Below the pieces are notes generated by a model, which was given only the letters and a program-made list of their open reading frames with translations, made no database searches and was not told where the DNA came from. The position numbers and the translations under genes are program-made. From positions 1-64,000 of the forward strand of contig JABWCD010000013.1 in assembly GCA_013359265.1 (NCBI GenBank): a stretch of DNA of 64,000 nucleotides, read 5' to 3'. Below are positions 9,469 to 17,697 of this stretch, piece after piece; position 1 is the first letter of the stretch; the number at the start of each line of letters is the position of its first letter. The stretch comes from Candidatus Hydrogenedentota bacterium (GTDB lineage: Bacteria > Hydrogenedentota > Hydrogenedentia > Hydrogenedentales > SLHB01).

Positions 9469-9497
9469 TTGACCACGCACCGCGCGGGTTATACAAT
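9469..9497 (+). promoter_or_regulatory. Sigma-70-type promoter of the AbrB/Doc operon
   Basis: TTGACC (9469-9474) and TACAAT (9492-9497) are separated by 17 bp, each one mismatch from consensus. The start codon at 9518 lies about 20 bases below the -10 box, with GGAG at 9506-9509 as ribosome binding site. The fit is among the best in the window. Confidence 0.7.
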
Positions 9498-9517
9498 GTG
9501 GTAACGGAGTTTGCCGC

Positions 9518-9742
9518 ATGAAAAAACTTACGAAGCACGGAAACAGCCTGGCACTCGTCATTGACAAACCAATACTCGACCTCCTCAAGATCGACGCGAA
9601 CACGCCGCTGGAAGTGTCCACGGACGGAGACATGCTCCTCATCAGACCACAGCGACGCGCACGAGCAAACAAAAAGCTCAAAGAAGCCCTGGACTGGACG
9701 AACGCGCGGTATGGCAAGGCCCTCAAACGCTTGACAGAGTAA
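9518..9742 (+). CDS. AbrB/MazE-type antitoxin of a toxin-antitoxin pair
   Basis: A 74-residue protein starting MKKLTKHGNSLALVIDKP, the swapped-hairpin (SpoVT/AbrB) DNA-binding fold, followed by LEVSTDGDMLLIRP. The basic C-terminal tail (about residues 45-74) would be the toxin-binding segment. Its stop codon abuts the ATG of the Doc-like gene (TAAATG), so the two are translationally coupled. Such antitoxins bind their own promoter; the consensus-like promoter at 9469-9497 is the likely operator. MazE-like antitoxins paired with Doc rather than MazF are a known combination. Confidence 0.88.
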   Translation: MKKLTKHGNSLALVIDKPILDLLKIDANTPLEVSTDGDMLLIRPQRRARANKKLKEALDWTNARYGKALKRLTE

Positions 9743-10165
9743 ATGCCGCCTGTTTTTCTAAGCACCGACGACGTCCTGGAAATTCACGAGGATCAGATAC
9801 GGCGATACGGCGGCATGGCGGGCGTCCGCGACCTGTCTCTTCTGCAGTCGGCTGCCGCGCAGCCGTGCGCGAAGTTCAATCAGGCCTACCTTCATCGCGA
9901 CGCATTCGAAATGGCTGCCGCGTATTTGATCCACATCGTCAGGAACCATACGTTTGTTGACGGCAACAAGCGAACCGGTGCCGGTGCCGCGGCGGCTCGA
10001 TTATCCCAAGTCCAAATCGGATTTACGGCCACTGCTGTGCTTCAGTCCCGAACTGCCCACTCCCATGCAAGCTTGGCTTTGGTCGGCTCCGGCGGTACTC
10101 TATCCGCACCTCAGCCATCTCGCTCCAATGAACTTGTAGACTGGCTGCTGGGCCGTACCGGTTAG
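9743..10165 (+). CDS. doc: Doc-like (Fic-fold) toxin with atypical C-terminus
   Basis: A 140-residue protein whose first ~85 residues match the Doc family closely: VLEIHEDQIRRYGG, GVRDLSLLQSA and the Fic motif HTFVDGNKRTG near residues 68-78. Doc phosphorylates EF-Tu and stops translation. Immediately after the motif the expected helix (a hydrophobic AALVFL..NG-type run) is absent; instead there is GAGAAAARLSQ and about 50 low-complexity residues rich in Ser, Thr and Ala. This suggests a frameshift or sequence replacement past about base 9985, although the frame stays open to 10165. The toxin may therefore be attenuated or dead. Confidence 0.78.
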   Translation: MPPVFLSTDDVLEIHEDQIRRYGGMAGVRDLSLLQSAAAQPCAKFNQAYLHRDAFEMAAAYLIHIVRNHTFVDGNKRTGAGAAAARLSQVQIGFTATAVLQSRTAHSHASLALVGSGGTLSAPQPSRSNELVDWLLGRTG

Positions 10166-10195
10166 GCCCAATGGAAGTAGACTCGGCGAAAACGT

Positions 10196-10975
10196 ATGGC
10201 CTTACGAATCGAAACACCTCTGCCCGAAACCGCGCTGGTCCTGCTGCGGCACTGCTATCGTTTTGTTAACGAGGACTGGCAGCACTTGCCACGCAACGAA
10301 TCCGCAGATCAGGGATTCGAGGTGAAATTACGGGAAAGTTGCGTCACGAAGCTAGCCGGCTGGGAGGTCTCGCAGCACCGCGAGATGAACCTGGGGATGC
10401 AGTTGATTACCGCCTCCGGCGTGCTGCACGAGGTTGATGTCGTCGCCCGGCATGAGCCGACAGTTGGGATTCTCGAACTGAAAAACCGGGCCGAATGGCC
10501 ACCGGAGAAAAACGACGTGATTGTGTTTTTCGCGAAGATTCTGGACTACCTGTGCCTCACACCGGTGCTCTTGCGGTCGTACCTGCTTCCGATCTTTGTA
10601 TCGAGCTATCCCTTCGAGCAATCGGGCTTAGCCGCGTGCCTCGGGCTTGGCATACATCCGATTGCCCCCCAACTTCGTCCCCTACCCATCCTGATCGATA
10701 ATGCAAACCGTATGACTGGCGAGATGGATAAAGGCGTAACGCTCTCACCAGAAGACACGCACGCTTTTGACGATTTCTGCGCGAAGCTCAACCACATGAC
10801 GAGCTTGCTCGCAGGTGCTGACGCTAACGCCCGGTTTGATTGCTTTAACGATCTTACGATCGCGGTTCGCGCCTTCGGAGGTATAGCTGTTACTGAACTG
10901 GTCGATGACCTGCGCGCACTGAACGGAGAATGCTCCCGACTGATAAAGGTCGTTAGAACGGCTAAGGGAAGCTGA
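10196..10975 (+). CDS. PD-(D/E)XK nuclease-like protein, first gene of a three-gene module
   Basis: A 259-residue protein with no full-length match that I recognise. Residues 77-97 contain LHEVDVVARHEPTVGILELK: an Asp (D81) on one strand and E94-x-K96 on the next, the arrangement of PD-(D/E)XK nuclease cores. A Glu earlier at residue 42 (FEVK) could be the helix-borne acid. The C-terminal ~100 residues are helical. It lies 30 bp after the Doc-like gene and is followed almost without gap by the winged-helix-like and ATPase genes, forming one transcription unit. A DNA-cleaving effector is the likely role, by inference. The ribosome binding site is weak. Confidence 0.62.
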   Translation: MALRIETPLPETALVLLRHCYRFVNEDWQHLPRNESADQGFEVKLRESCVTKLAGWEVSQHREMNLGMQLITASGVLHEVDVVARHEPTVGILELKNRAEWPPEKNDVIVFFAKILDYLCLTPVLLRSYLLPIFVSSYPFEQSGLAACLGLGIHPIAPQLRPLPILIDNANRMTGEMDKGVTLSPEDTHAFDDFCAKLNHMTSLLAGADANARFDCFNDLTIAVRAFGGIAVTELVDDLRALNGECSRLIKVVRTAKGS

Positions 10976-10976
10976 T

Positions 10977-12065
10977 GTGAATATTTCGAGTTTCAACATC
11001 ACGGATGTGGGTTATCACTATATTGGCCTGCGGGTACTGGCAGCCATGCCGGAAGCATCACGGGAAGAGCAGAACGCGACAATTTCCCGAAATGTGTTGA
11101 AGTACGCACGAGACAAGGCACTCCGCCTGATGCTTCCGGAGCCGAAGAGCACATACGAGACTGTTGGCGAGAAAATCTGCCAGGAACTGGCACATTTTGA
11201 GTTTGCCGAGGCGACGAAGGGGCGCGGGTACGAATTGACGGCTGCGGGCATGGAAACGCTGCGGCTGTTAAGCGACAAGAATTATCTCGAACTTCGGCGC
11301 AGGATGGCACTGGTGCACTTGAAGACGTACGCGAACCTGCAAGCAGTGGTCCACGTCCATATCGCCCGAAAGGGGATCCCGAGTCCGGCCGTCGAGACTA
11401 CGAAGACAATAGACACCGCATACATCGCCGCCCTGCTGCGGCCGATATTCGGGACTGCTGCTGAAAGCGAAGCCGAGGGGTTATTCGAACAGATGAAGGA
11501 GCGCTCAGCCAAGCAGGTGGAAGACGCACTTCGTGAGCGGGTGTTGAAGAAACTCATGCCTCAACACTCTCTCGGTGTCCCTCTGTTTCGGTCTATGTGC
11601 GACCGTCTAGTTAGTCTTCGTCTGCTTAACGCCATGAAGGTTTTCGGTAAGAAGGCGGACTTTTATCGAACTTACTCACCGTGCGTCGAAGGCCCACCGA
11701 CTCGGGAGTGGCACCGCCGGGCAGAAACTTCACTAACCACCGGTGGAACCTACACAATTTACTTAAGCGAGCCAAACTTCGAAGACGACGAAACACAGCG
11801 GGACCTTCTTAAGGCTCTCGATGCGGCTTACTCGACTTTGAAGGCACAGGCGGGATATTTTGACTTGCCCGACGTGCGGGATTTTGTATGTGAGAATCTT
11901 TTGATTCCCGAAGCCGCGTTCGATGAAGGCATCATTGTGCTGTTGGAGAAACCGAAGCCGCCTATCACCCTTGGGTTGACCTATGAACGCATAACGGGAC
12001 GGCGAAAGCCACTAGTCCGAGTGGGCGAGTCCACGCAGATTTACAACTTGATAAGGAGTGCATAA
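10977..12065 (+). CDS. Winged-helix-like protein of unknown function, second gene of the module
   Basis: A 362-residue protein starting at a GTG (10977), one base after the upstream stop, with AAGGGA as ribosome binding site. The N-terminal ~100 residues are helical and end in a segment (FEFAEATKGRGYELTAAG) that resembles the wing of a winged-helix DNA-binding domain. The middle is helix-rich, and the C-terminal part has beta-rich stretches (TYTIYLSEPN, ITLGLTYERITG). I do not recognise the family. Its position between a nuclease-like gene and an ATPase suggests a DNA-binding or adaptor subunit. The stop codon overlaps the next ATG (TAATG), so translation is coupled. Confidence 0.6.
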   Translation: MNISSFNITDVGYHYIGLRVLAAMPEASREEQNATISRNVLKYARDKALRLMLPEPKSTYETVGEKICQELAHFEFAEATKGRGYELTAAGMETLRLLSDKNYLELRRRMALVHLKTYANLQAVVHVHIARKGIPSPAVETTKTIDTAYIAALLRPIFGTAAESEAEGLFEQMKERSAKQVEDALRERVLKKLMPQHSLGVPLFRSMCDRLVSLRLLNAMKVFGKKADFYRTYSPCVEGPPTREWHRRAETSLTTGGTYTIYLSEPNFEDDETQRDLLKALDAAYSTLKAQAGYFDLPDVRDFVCENLLIPEAAFDEGIIVLLEKPKPPITLGLTYERITGRRKPLVRVGESTQIYNLIRSA

Positions 12066-13432
12066 TGGCCATCCATCTCCCCAAGAAGCACACCACGCCC
12101 ATCAGCTCGAAGTACGAAATGCTGGGGCTGCGGGACTTGCCATTCCCCGACGGTGGATTCGTTGACCCGTACAGCACCGACCCGAGGACCAATGGCAGTA
12201 TTTACGCCGTGTCCACAGCTCAGTCGGCTATCACGAAGTTCGAGAACCTGCTGATCCGGCCCGACGATTTCCCCAACCGTGTCCGGCTAGCTTACCTTTG
12301 GTCCAAGGGTGACAGCCAAAGCGGTCGCGGAGTAGGCAAGACCGCACTCCTACGCTACTTTCGACAACGGATCAATTGCGACTGGGGAGAAACAGAATTC
12401 AATACACGGTTTTCTGCGGTGGTCGTGTATGTCGGCTTCCGCAGCCAGGTTGACCGCCGATACATGGAGCAGCTTGCGTTGTCGGCACTAGTCGACGTCT
12501 GTAAGAACGGCGTGCTGGATGCTTCACGTGCGGCGCTTCGGTTGAGCGCAATCCCCGAAGCAAAGGTCGAAGCCATCCTAGCCGATGATGGTGAGGGCAC
12601 TTCCGGTGCTGACAACCTCCTCAACGATCAGGTACTCCAAAAGCATGATGTTGATCCCGAATCGCTTGACGAACAGGTGATAAGTACGCTCATCAGTGCT
12701 GGAGTCGAGGTTCCCGTCGCCCATCCGCTCGCGAAAGGTACGTTCGAGGATTATCTTCGGGCAATGCGAAGAGACGGAGCTTTGGAGCCGCTATACGTCC
12801 CCAGGGACACGAAGATTCTCGACTATTCCAGAACGCTGCTATTCAACGATATCGTTCGATACCTGCGCGCGGCCGGGTACGGCGGAGGCTATCTGTTCAT
12901 TGACGACATTGAAAACTTAGTTGACCAGATGGCTCGACGGGAGCGGATAGAGTTCGCGAAGGAGTTTGGACTTTGCACGGTCAGGCCGGGATACGCGAAC
13001 ACCGAGTACCGCTTTTTCTCCAACGTACTCACTACTCATCAGCAAGCATCCCTGGCCTTAGCGACTGCATGGGGTGATGCTGGCCTTGCGGCAATCGGCA
13101 GACTCGATCCGACGTCCCCAAACTCTGTCGAGCTTCCTTTCCCCAGCAAGGAGCAAGCGCAGGGCATTATCGTTGCGCACCTCGACTATTTCCGCATCAA
13201 CCAGGAAGAGAAAGGGACCATTAAGCCCTTCACGCCGGACGGGATCGACGCCCTACTGGAAGGACAGACAGTTCACCCTCGTGCAACACTTTCTTCTGCA
13301 GCAAAGGTGGTGCAATTCGCCGTCGATAAGAACCACACCGTGATTGATGCGGGATGCGTGAAAGCGGCCGGCGAATCAACGAGGCAGACTACCACGCCGG
13401 ATTTCTCAGAGGGGATTGAAGGGGCGATCTAA
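12065..13432 (+). CDS. P-loop ATPase, third gene of the nuclease-ATPase module
   Basis: A 455-residue protein. Walker A is GDSQSGRGVGKTA (residues 82-94, Lys92) and Walker B is YLFIDDIENL (276-285). About 60 residues precede the P-loop, including RDLPFPDGGFVDPYS and a LLIRPDDFPNRVRLAYLW block. A central helical region (150-250) and a C-terminal segment that may be a winged helix (THQQASL... ATLSSAAKVVQ) give an Orc/Cdc6- or STAND-like look. It could be the motor or switch of the module. The ribosome binding site AAGGAG is strong and the start overlaps the previous stop. The 3' end overlaps a convergent pseudogene frame by about 40 bp. Confidence 0.78.
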   Translation: MAIHLPKKHTTPISSKYEMLGLRDLPFPDGGFVDPYSTDPRTNGSIYAVSTAQSAITKFENLLIRPDDFPNRVRLAYLWSKGDSQSGRGVGKTALLRYFRQRINCDWGETEFNTRFSAVVVYVGFRSQVDRRYMEQLALSALVDVCKNGVLDASRAALRLSAIPEAKVEAILADDGEGTSGADNLLNDQVLQKHDVDPESLDEQVISTLISAGVEVPVAHPLAKGTFEDYLRAMRRDGALEPLYVPRDTKILDYSRTLLFNDIVRYLRAAGYGGGYLFIDDIENLVDQMARRERIEFAKEFGLCTVRPGYANTEYRFFSNVLTTHQQASLALATAWGDAGLAAIGRLDPTSPNSVELPFPSKEQAQGIIVAHLDYFRINQEEKGTIKPFTPDGIDALLEGQTVHPRATLSSAAKVVQFAVDKNHTVIDAGCVKAAGESTRQTTTPDFSEGIEGAI

Positions 13433-14123
13433 GCCTTTGCACGTCAAGCCGACATACTGAGCAAAAGCGTTTGCACGGCGTTTGTAGTACGCATGCAATT
13501 CTCACCGCCCGTTGTCGTAGCAAGGCATGCTGCTGCATCGGTTTGAGGTCGGTTAGAAGGCGCACGATCGAAACGGCCCGTATATTCTTCGCCAGCGCAA
13601 ACGTCGTATCCCCCGCGTGGATCACGTCCAATCGATTCAGCTTTAAATCCGCGAGCGCGTGCCGCATGGACGGCGTAACCTGCGGCGCCGTAGTGCGCTT
13701 GATCTCAAACCCCAGTCGCGTCCGCCCGCGCACAACAAGCAAATCGAGCTCTGCCCCCGCGTGCGTTGACCAGAAGAAACATTCGGATCGCTCCGCGCCC
13801 AACGCCACCCGAACCTGCTCGATCGCAAACCCTTCCCACGACGCGCCGCACTTCGGATGCGCTTCCACATCGCGCTGCGTCCTCAGATTCAGCAGCGTGT
13901 GCATGATTCCGCTGTCGGCCAAATACACTTTCGGCGCGCGCACCTGTCGCTTGGACAGGTTTTCGTGCCACGGCTGCAGTTGCCGCACGACAAGCGCGGC
14001 GGCCAAATGGTCGAGATAAGCCCTGACCGCCGTGTCCGAAGCGCCAAACGACCGCGCATACCTTGAAATCTCGATGCAGTCAACCGAAATTTCAAGGTAG
14101 AAAACAACGCCCTTCAAGACCAA
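13389..14123 (-). pseudogene. DUF4143-domain fragment of an AAA+ ATPase
   Basis: The frame encodes about 180 residues matching the C-terminal half of DUF4143 ATPases: YLDHLAAALVVRQL.PW, KVYLADSGIMHTLL, WEGFAIEQVRVAL, FWSTHAGAELDLLV and LGFEIKRT. The N-terminal P-loop ATPase domain normally present (over 200 residues) is missing, since recognisable sequence begins only near 14085. At the other end similarity fades after VRLLTDL (~13550) and the frame runs on until it overlaps the convergent ATPase gene. A fragment with both ends eroded, in a region rich in toxin-antitoxin genes, fits decay of an accessory gene. It is unlikely to be functional. Confidence 0.72.
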
Positions 14124-14329
14124 ATGACGTTGCGGAGTGGAGAGCGCCCCCTCGACGTCTTCCTCACTTTCGCTCGTTTCGGGCGTCGCGCCGCCGCCTT
14201 GGCCAGCCGCTTGCCCAACGTCGATTCAGATTTGCGCAAGTCCTTGCAAATAAGACGAAGATCAGAACCGAATTCTCGCGAATGCTCCATTCGATGCTTG
14301 CGTACTTCGGCGACAGGCGGGTCGTTCAT
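14114..14329 (-). CDS. Small antitoxin-like protein
   Basis: A 71-residue charged protein starting MNDPPVAEVRKHRMEHSREF. The opening resembles a common family of small bacterial proteins (pattern P..EEVR..R......F..D...I...LR) often seen beside PIN-domain or RelE-like toxins. A GGGAG ribosome binding site lies at proper spacing before the ATG at 14329. The C-terminal ~15 residues (GRSPLRNVIWS) look like read-through and may not be original. It lies between the VapC gene and the DUF4143 fragment. An antitoxin role is inferred from size and context only. Confidence 0.55.
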   Translation of the reverse strand: MNDPPVAEVRKHRMEHSREFGSDLRLICKDLRKSESTLGKRLAKAAARRPKRAKVRKTSRGRSPLRNVIWS

Positions 14330-14388
14330 GTCTCGTCTCCCGGGAAGGCAACGGCAAACGCGCGCTACGGGCCCGCTGCTTCGCGCGG

Positions 14389-14784
14389 CTACGGCACGAC
14401 GACGACCGTAGCGAATTGTCTGAAATGCATGTCAAAGGAGAACGCCGACTGAATACCCATCCGCTGCATCACAACATAACTGGTGCAATCGGTGAAGCTC
14501 CATTCTTTGTCCTGGAACGCTTCATGTACGTCCCACGCTTTCATGAAATCTGCGGGTGTCACGTATTCAAGGACCGCGCACTGTTCCTGAAACAGCGATT
14601 CGTGAACAAGTTTGCTGCGCTTGCGTTCGCCGCGACGGCCGAGCGGGATTATCAACTCGTCCACAATAAAGTCCGTTGTCACAAGTCGGTCATTATTGGC
14701 TCGAACCCACTCGGTGGCGGCGGCAAAATTGCGATCGGTGGGAACAAATGCGGCGAACCAGGCGCTCGTGTCGACAAAGATCAC
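14389..14784 (-). CDS. vapC: PIN-domain ribonuclease toxin (VapC-like)
   Basis: A 131-residue PIN domain with the expected acidic residues: Asp5 in MIFVDTSAWF, Glu43 in FIVDELI, Asp99 in SFTDCTS and Asp118 in SFDMHF. PIN toxins cleave tRNA or rRNA in a metal-dependent way. The ATG at 14784 overlaps the stop of the upstream antitoxin gene by four bases (ATGA), the usual vapBC arrangement. The length matches the family and all key residues are present, so it is probably active. Confidence 0.9.
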   Translation of the reverse strand: MIFVDTSAWFAAFVPTDRNFAAATEWVRANNDRLVTTDFIVDELIIPLGRRGERKRSKLVHESLFQEQCAVLEYVTPADFMKAWDVHEAFQDKEWSFTDCTSYVVMQRMGIQSAFSFDMHFRQFATVVVVP

Positions 14785-15047
14785 GACGAGCGGGGGTACA
14801 AGACGTCGTCGTGCTCGACGCCGGAGAATCCATCGGCCGGAGACTCGACCGGCAGAGCGGAAATCTCGTCGAGAAACCGCAATAGTCTCGGCTTCCAGAC
14901 TTCCATTTCGGCGGAATCCCCATTTCCAGACATTTTCGCGAGGCCCGTTTGGATCGCTTCCTGGGCCACTTCGTCAATCGTCCGTCCCTGGGCTTCAGCC
15001 AATGCCTGAAGTTGGCGCTCGAACCTCGTATCCAGTTTCACGTTCAT
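14781..15047 (-). CDS. vapB: Ribbon-helix-helix antitoxin (VapB-like)
   Basis: From the internal ATG at 15047 this is an 88-residue protein with MNVKLDTRFERQLQALAEA and GRTIDEVAQEAI, a ribbon-helix-helix DNA-binding domain in the first ~45 residues, then an acidic tail (residues ~55-88) suited to covering the toxin. A longer frame to 15149 would add 34 residues without similarity, so I rejected it. It is the first gene of the pair and would autoregulate it. Confidence 0.83.
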   Translation of the reverse strand: MNVKLDTRFERQLQALAEAQGRTIDEVAQEAIQTGLAKMSGNGDSAEMEVWKPRLLRFLDEISALPVESPADGFSGVEHDDVLYPRSS

Positions 15048-15285
15048 ATGTCGATTATACCTGCTGGGGCACGCCAGCAGAAATCCGAACTCTGATTCCA
15101 CATCGGCAATTCCCCGACAGACCCGTTCCATCCCTCTGCCATACCCCATAGGGGGATGTGAAGGAGCACTTCAACTACGATGCGCACACTCAATGTTGAA
15201 TTGCGCTAATCGGCAGCGATCGCGAATGGATCACACGCGCCGGCCCGGACGAAGCATCGTATCTTCGCATCCGCCCCAGCGGATG

Positions 15286-16587
15286 CTACAGCAGACTGCG
15301 GTTGACCATCGTCTCGTAGACGCGCATCAACGCCACATCCACGGTGGCTTCGGTGAGCGTGCGGCCCCGGGCGAGGATTGGCTCGCAGGCGGTGTAGGCG
15401 TCGTCGAGGCGCGCGCGAATTTCGGCAAGCGTCTGTTCGCGGGTGAACTTGATGCCGCCGAGGGCGTGGCGGTACTCGAGGTTCGACGCGATCACGCCGC
15501 CTGCATTCGCATATGCGTCCGGGAGGATCGCGATCCCCCGGCGATCGAGCGTCTTCATTCCTTCGAAAGTGACCGGCATGTTCGCGGCTTCCACGACACA
15601 CGCAGCGCCGATGCCAGCTGCATTCGTGTCATTGATGACGTGGCCGCTCGCCGCGGGAATGAGGTAATCGCATTTCAGGCGGAACAACGTGTCGTTTGTG
15701 ATCCGTTTTGCATCGAATCCCGCGATGCCGCCGGCCTTCTTCACGTGCGCGCCGAGCGCATCGATATCGAGGCCTTTCGCATCGTGTGCGCCGCCGGAGA
15801 TGTCCGTGACGGCGACGATGCGGGCGCCTTCTTCGTAAAGGTAGCGTGCGGCGTACGACCCTACTTTGCCGAAACCTTGAAGCGCGATCGAGCACTGCTC
15901 CGGCGCGATGCCCCTGCGCTCCATGTCGCGGAGTATGACGTGGTAAACGCCGTAGCCGGTCGATTCGGCTCGGCCGGGCAGCCAGCCTTCGATGCCGTCC
16001 GGTTTGCCGGTGACCGACGCGGGGTCTTTCGTCTCGTTGTAGATGCGGACCATCTCCGCGCCGCTGGTACCCATATCCGGCGCGGGGATGTAATCGTGGC
16101 TTGCAAACAACTGGCCGAAACATTTCGCGAATTCGGTCATGATGTCGGCTTTCGCGATGCGCTCGAACTCACGGTACTCGCCCGCAAAGCGCTTCGCCTT
16201 CGTCATGTGCGTGTACAGCGCGCGAAGGTCCACGCTGATGCCCGATTTGCCGCCGCCGAGTTCGATGTCCGCCAGCGCCGTCTTGAGTGTCATGAGGCGC
16301 GCGAGTTCGGTTGTCTCCCACAGATCGACATCGGGCGCGAGCCGAATCCCGCCCTTATACGGTCCGCGCGCGCGATCGTGCAGAACGATGCCGGAGATGA
16401 TGTTCACAACGGTGCCGAGAATGGGCACGGAGAGGCGCTGAATGTGAACTGCACACGGTTTGATGATTTCCTGAATGGCCTCGTCGGAAACTTTGAGGCG
16501 CTTGGCGCTTTCGAGCAGCAGTTGCGCCGAGCGTGTCGAAGGCTCGCTGCTCCGCACGTACTCTTCGAGTTTATTGCCGACCTTCAT
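15286..16587 (-). CDS. Glu/Leu/Phe/Val dehydrogenase (glutamate dehydrogenase-like)
   Basis: 433 residues from the ATG at 16587 (GGGGTGG upstream). The catalytic N-terminal domain has GPYKGGIRLAPDV and GGGKSGISVD with conserved lysines, then APDMGTSGAEM. The NAD(P)-binding domain starts IALQGFGKVGSYAARYL and continues VVEAANMPVTFEG and LPDAYANAGGVIASNLEY. These are characteristic of hexameric glutamate dehydrogenases, which convert glutamate to 2-oxoglutarate and ammonia. Leu or Phe dehydrogenases are close relatives, but the KGGIR and PDMGT context favours glutamate. It is followed on the same strand after the secreted protein at 16645-17448. Confidence 0.92.
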   Translation of the reverse strand: MKVGNKLEEYVRSSEPSTRSAQLLLESAKRLKVSDEAIQEIIKPCAVHIQRLSVPILGTVVNIISGIVLHDRARGPYKGGIRLAPDVDLWETTELARLMTLKTALADIELGGGKSGISVDLRALYTHMTKAKRFAGEYREFERIAKADIMTEFAKCFGQLFASHDYIPAPDMGTSGAEMVRIYNETKDPASVTGKPDGIEGWLPGRAESTGYGVYHVILRDMERRGIAPEQCSIALQGFGKVGSYAARYLYEEGARIVAVTDISGGAHDAKGLDIDALGAHVKKAGGIAGFDAKRITNDTLFRLKCDYLIPAASGHVINDTNAAGIGAACVVEAANMPVTFEGMKTLDRRGIAILPDAYANAGGVIASNLEYRHALGGIKFTREQTLAEIRARLDDAYTACEPILARGRTLTEATVDVALMRVYETMVNRSLL

Positions 16588-16644
16588 GCCACCCCGCTCC
16601 AACGTTCGTGTGCTGTGCGTGACGCATCGCGCGTCAAAATCGCG

Positions 16645-17448
16645 CTACGGGTTTGGCGCTGGAGGCGGCGCCGCTGGAGCGGGGGCTGGGGCCGCGGGCG
16701 CAGGCGCATCGCCCGCGGGAGGCGCCGGCGGCTGCTGAACGCTGAGAAAGTCTTTCGCCGTTTTTTCGTCGGTGATAACCAGTCTATCGTCGCGAATGAA
16801 CGTGAAGATTTTCGGGTTCGATTTTCGCAAAAGCTCGATGGCCGCGGCGAGCGAAATCCCGGGCTTCGTTTCAAAGGTCCACTTCCGCTCTTCTTCGGGG
16901 AAGTTGAGTACCGGTTTATCCAAGATAAGAAGGCCATTGACCGCGGGATGTTTGTTGATCTCGGCTATTGCCTCGCCCAGGTCCCGGGCCTCGAACTTGA
17001 TAGGCGGAACGGAGATGTCCGAGCGCAGTTTCGATTGGATCGCGGGCGACACTTTCTGTCCGGAAAGCAGGGCCATGGTGGCCTGCTCGGCGGCTTCTTC
17101 GGCAGCCTTGCGCTTTTCGCGTTCGACAACCGGATCGATATCGTCGTAGTCGATCGAGACGATCTGACGGCGCGGTATGCTAATCGTCACCTCGGGCGTT
17201 ACCTCGAGCACAACCTCCGCGGACGTGGACTTCACGACCTGAAACCCGCGGTAGACGCGGCCGTTTCTGAGCGTGACGAGGTCTCCGGGAGGGCCCAGTT
17301 CGGACTCCGAAGGGGCAGGCGGCGCGGCCGGGGCAGGCGCTGCGTCGGTGGCGGGCCCTGGCGCAGGTGGCGGCGAAGGTTCTTGTTGCGCGTGCAGCGC
17401 GACGGGACAGAGGAACAACAACAAAGACGCAAGCGATCGCACGGACAT
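16645..17448 (-). CDS. Secreted protein with Pro/Ala-rich linkers and an STN-like domain
   Basis: 267 residues from the ATG at 17448, chosen because it gives a clean signal peptide (VRSLASLLLFLCPVALHAQ). Then come a Pro/Ala-rich linker, a small beta domain (LVTLRNGRVYRGFQVVKS, about 55 residues) and a helix. Residues ~150-230 (IKFEARDLGEAIAEI, then LAAAIELLRKSN and FIRDDRLVITDE) resemble secretin/TonB short N-terminal (STN)-type folds. The C-terminal ~30 residues are again Pro/Ala-rich. Secreted proteins of this layout are common in planctomycete-like bacteria and have no known function. It lies 57 bp upstream of the dehydrogenase on the same strand. Confidence 0.65.
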   Translation of the reverse strand: MSVRSLASLLLFLCPVALHAQQEPSPPPAPGPATDAAPAPAAPPAPSESELGPPGDLVTLRNGRVYRGFQVVKSTSAEVVLEVTPEVTISIPRRQIVSIDYDDIDPVVEREKRKAAEEAAEQATMALLSGQKVSPAIQSKLRSDISVPPIKFEARDLGEAIAEINKHPAVNGLLILDKPVLNFPEEERKWTFETKPGISLAAAIELLRKSNPKIFTFIRDDRLVITDEKTAKDFLSVQQPPAPPAGDAPAPAAPAPAPAAPPPAPNP

Positions 17449-17697
17449 ACTCGTGATTGACTCCCCTGTGCCTGAAGCGCCTAACAACACGAAATGTGAA
17501 ACCACCCCGCTTGGACGTCCAATACTCGAGAACGGATTCGCGGCCGGATTGGAAATGTGCGAAACGCGCTACCGCGCGGTTACGGCCGCAATCGCATGTC
17601 ATTCACGGAACGCGACTTGATTCTATGCACGCCGCCGGAACAAGTCAAGAATGATTGTCCGTGCGCATGGTATGCTATCGGGTGGAGGTAAGGTCAA

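Noticed and set aside
15193-17460. 755-codon plus-strand frame opposite the glutamate-type dehydrogenase
   Set aside because: Covers two minus-strand genes with clear domains; the composition is that of a reverse-complement artefact.
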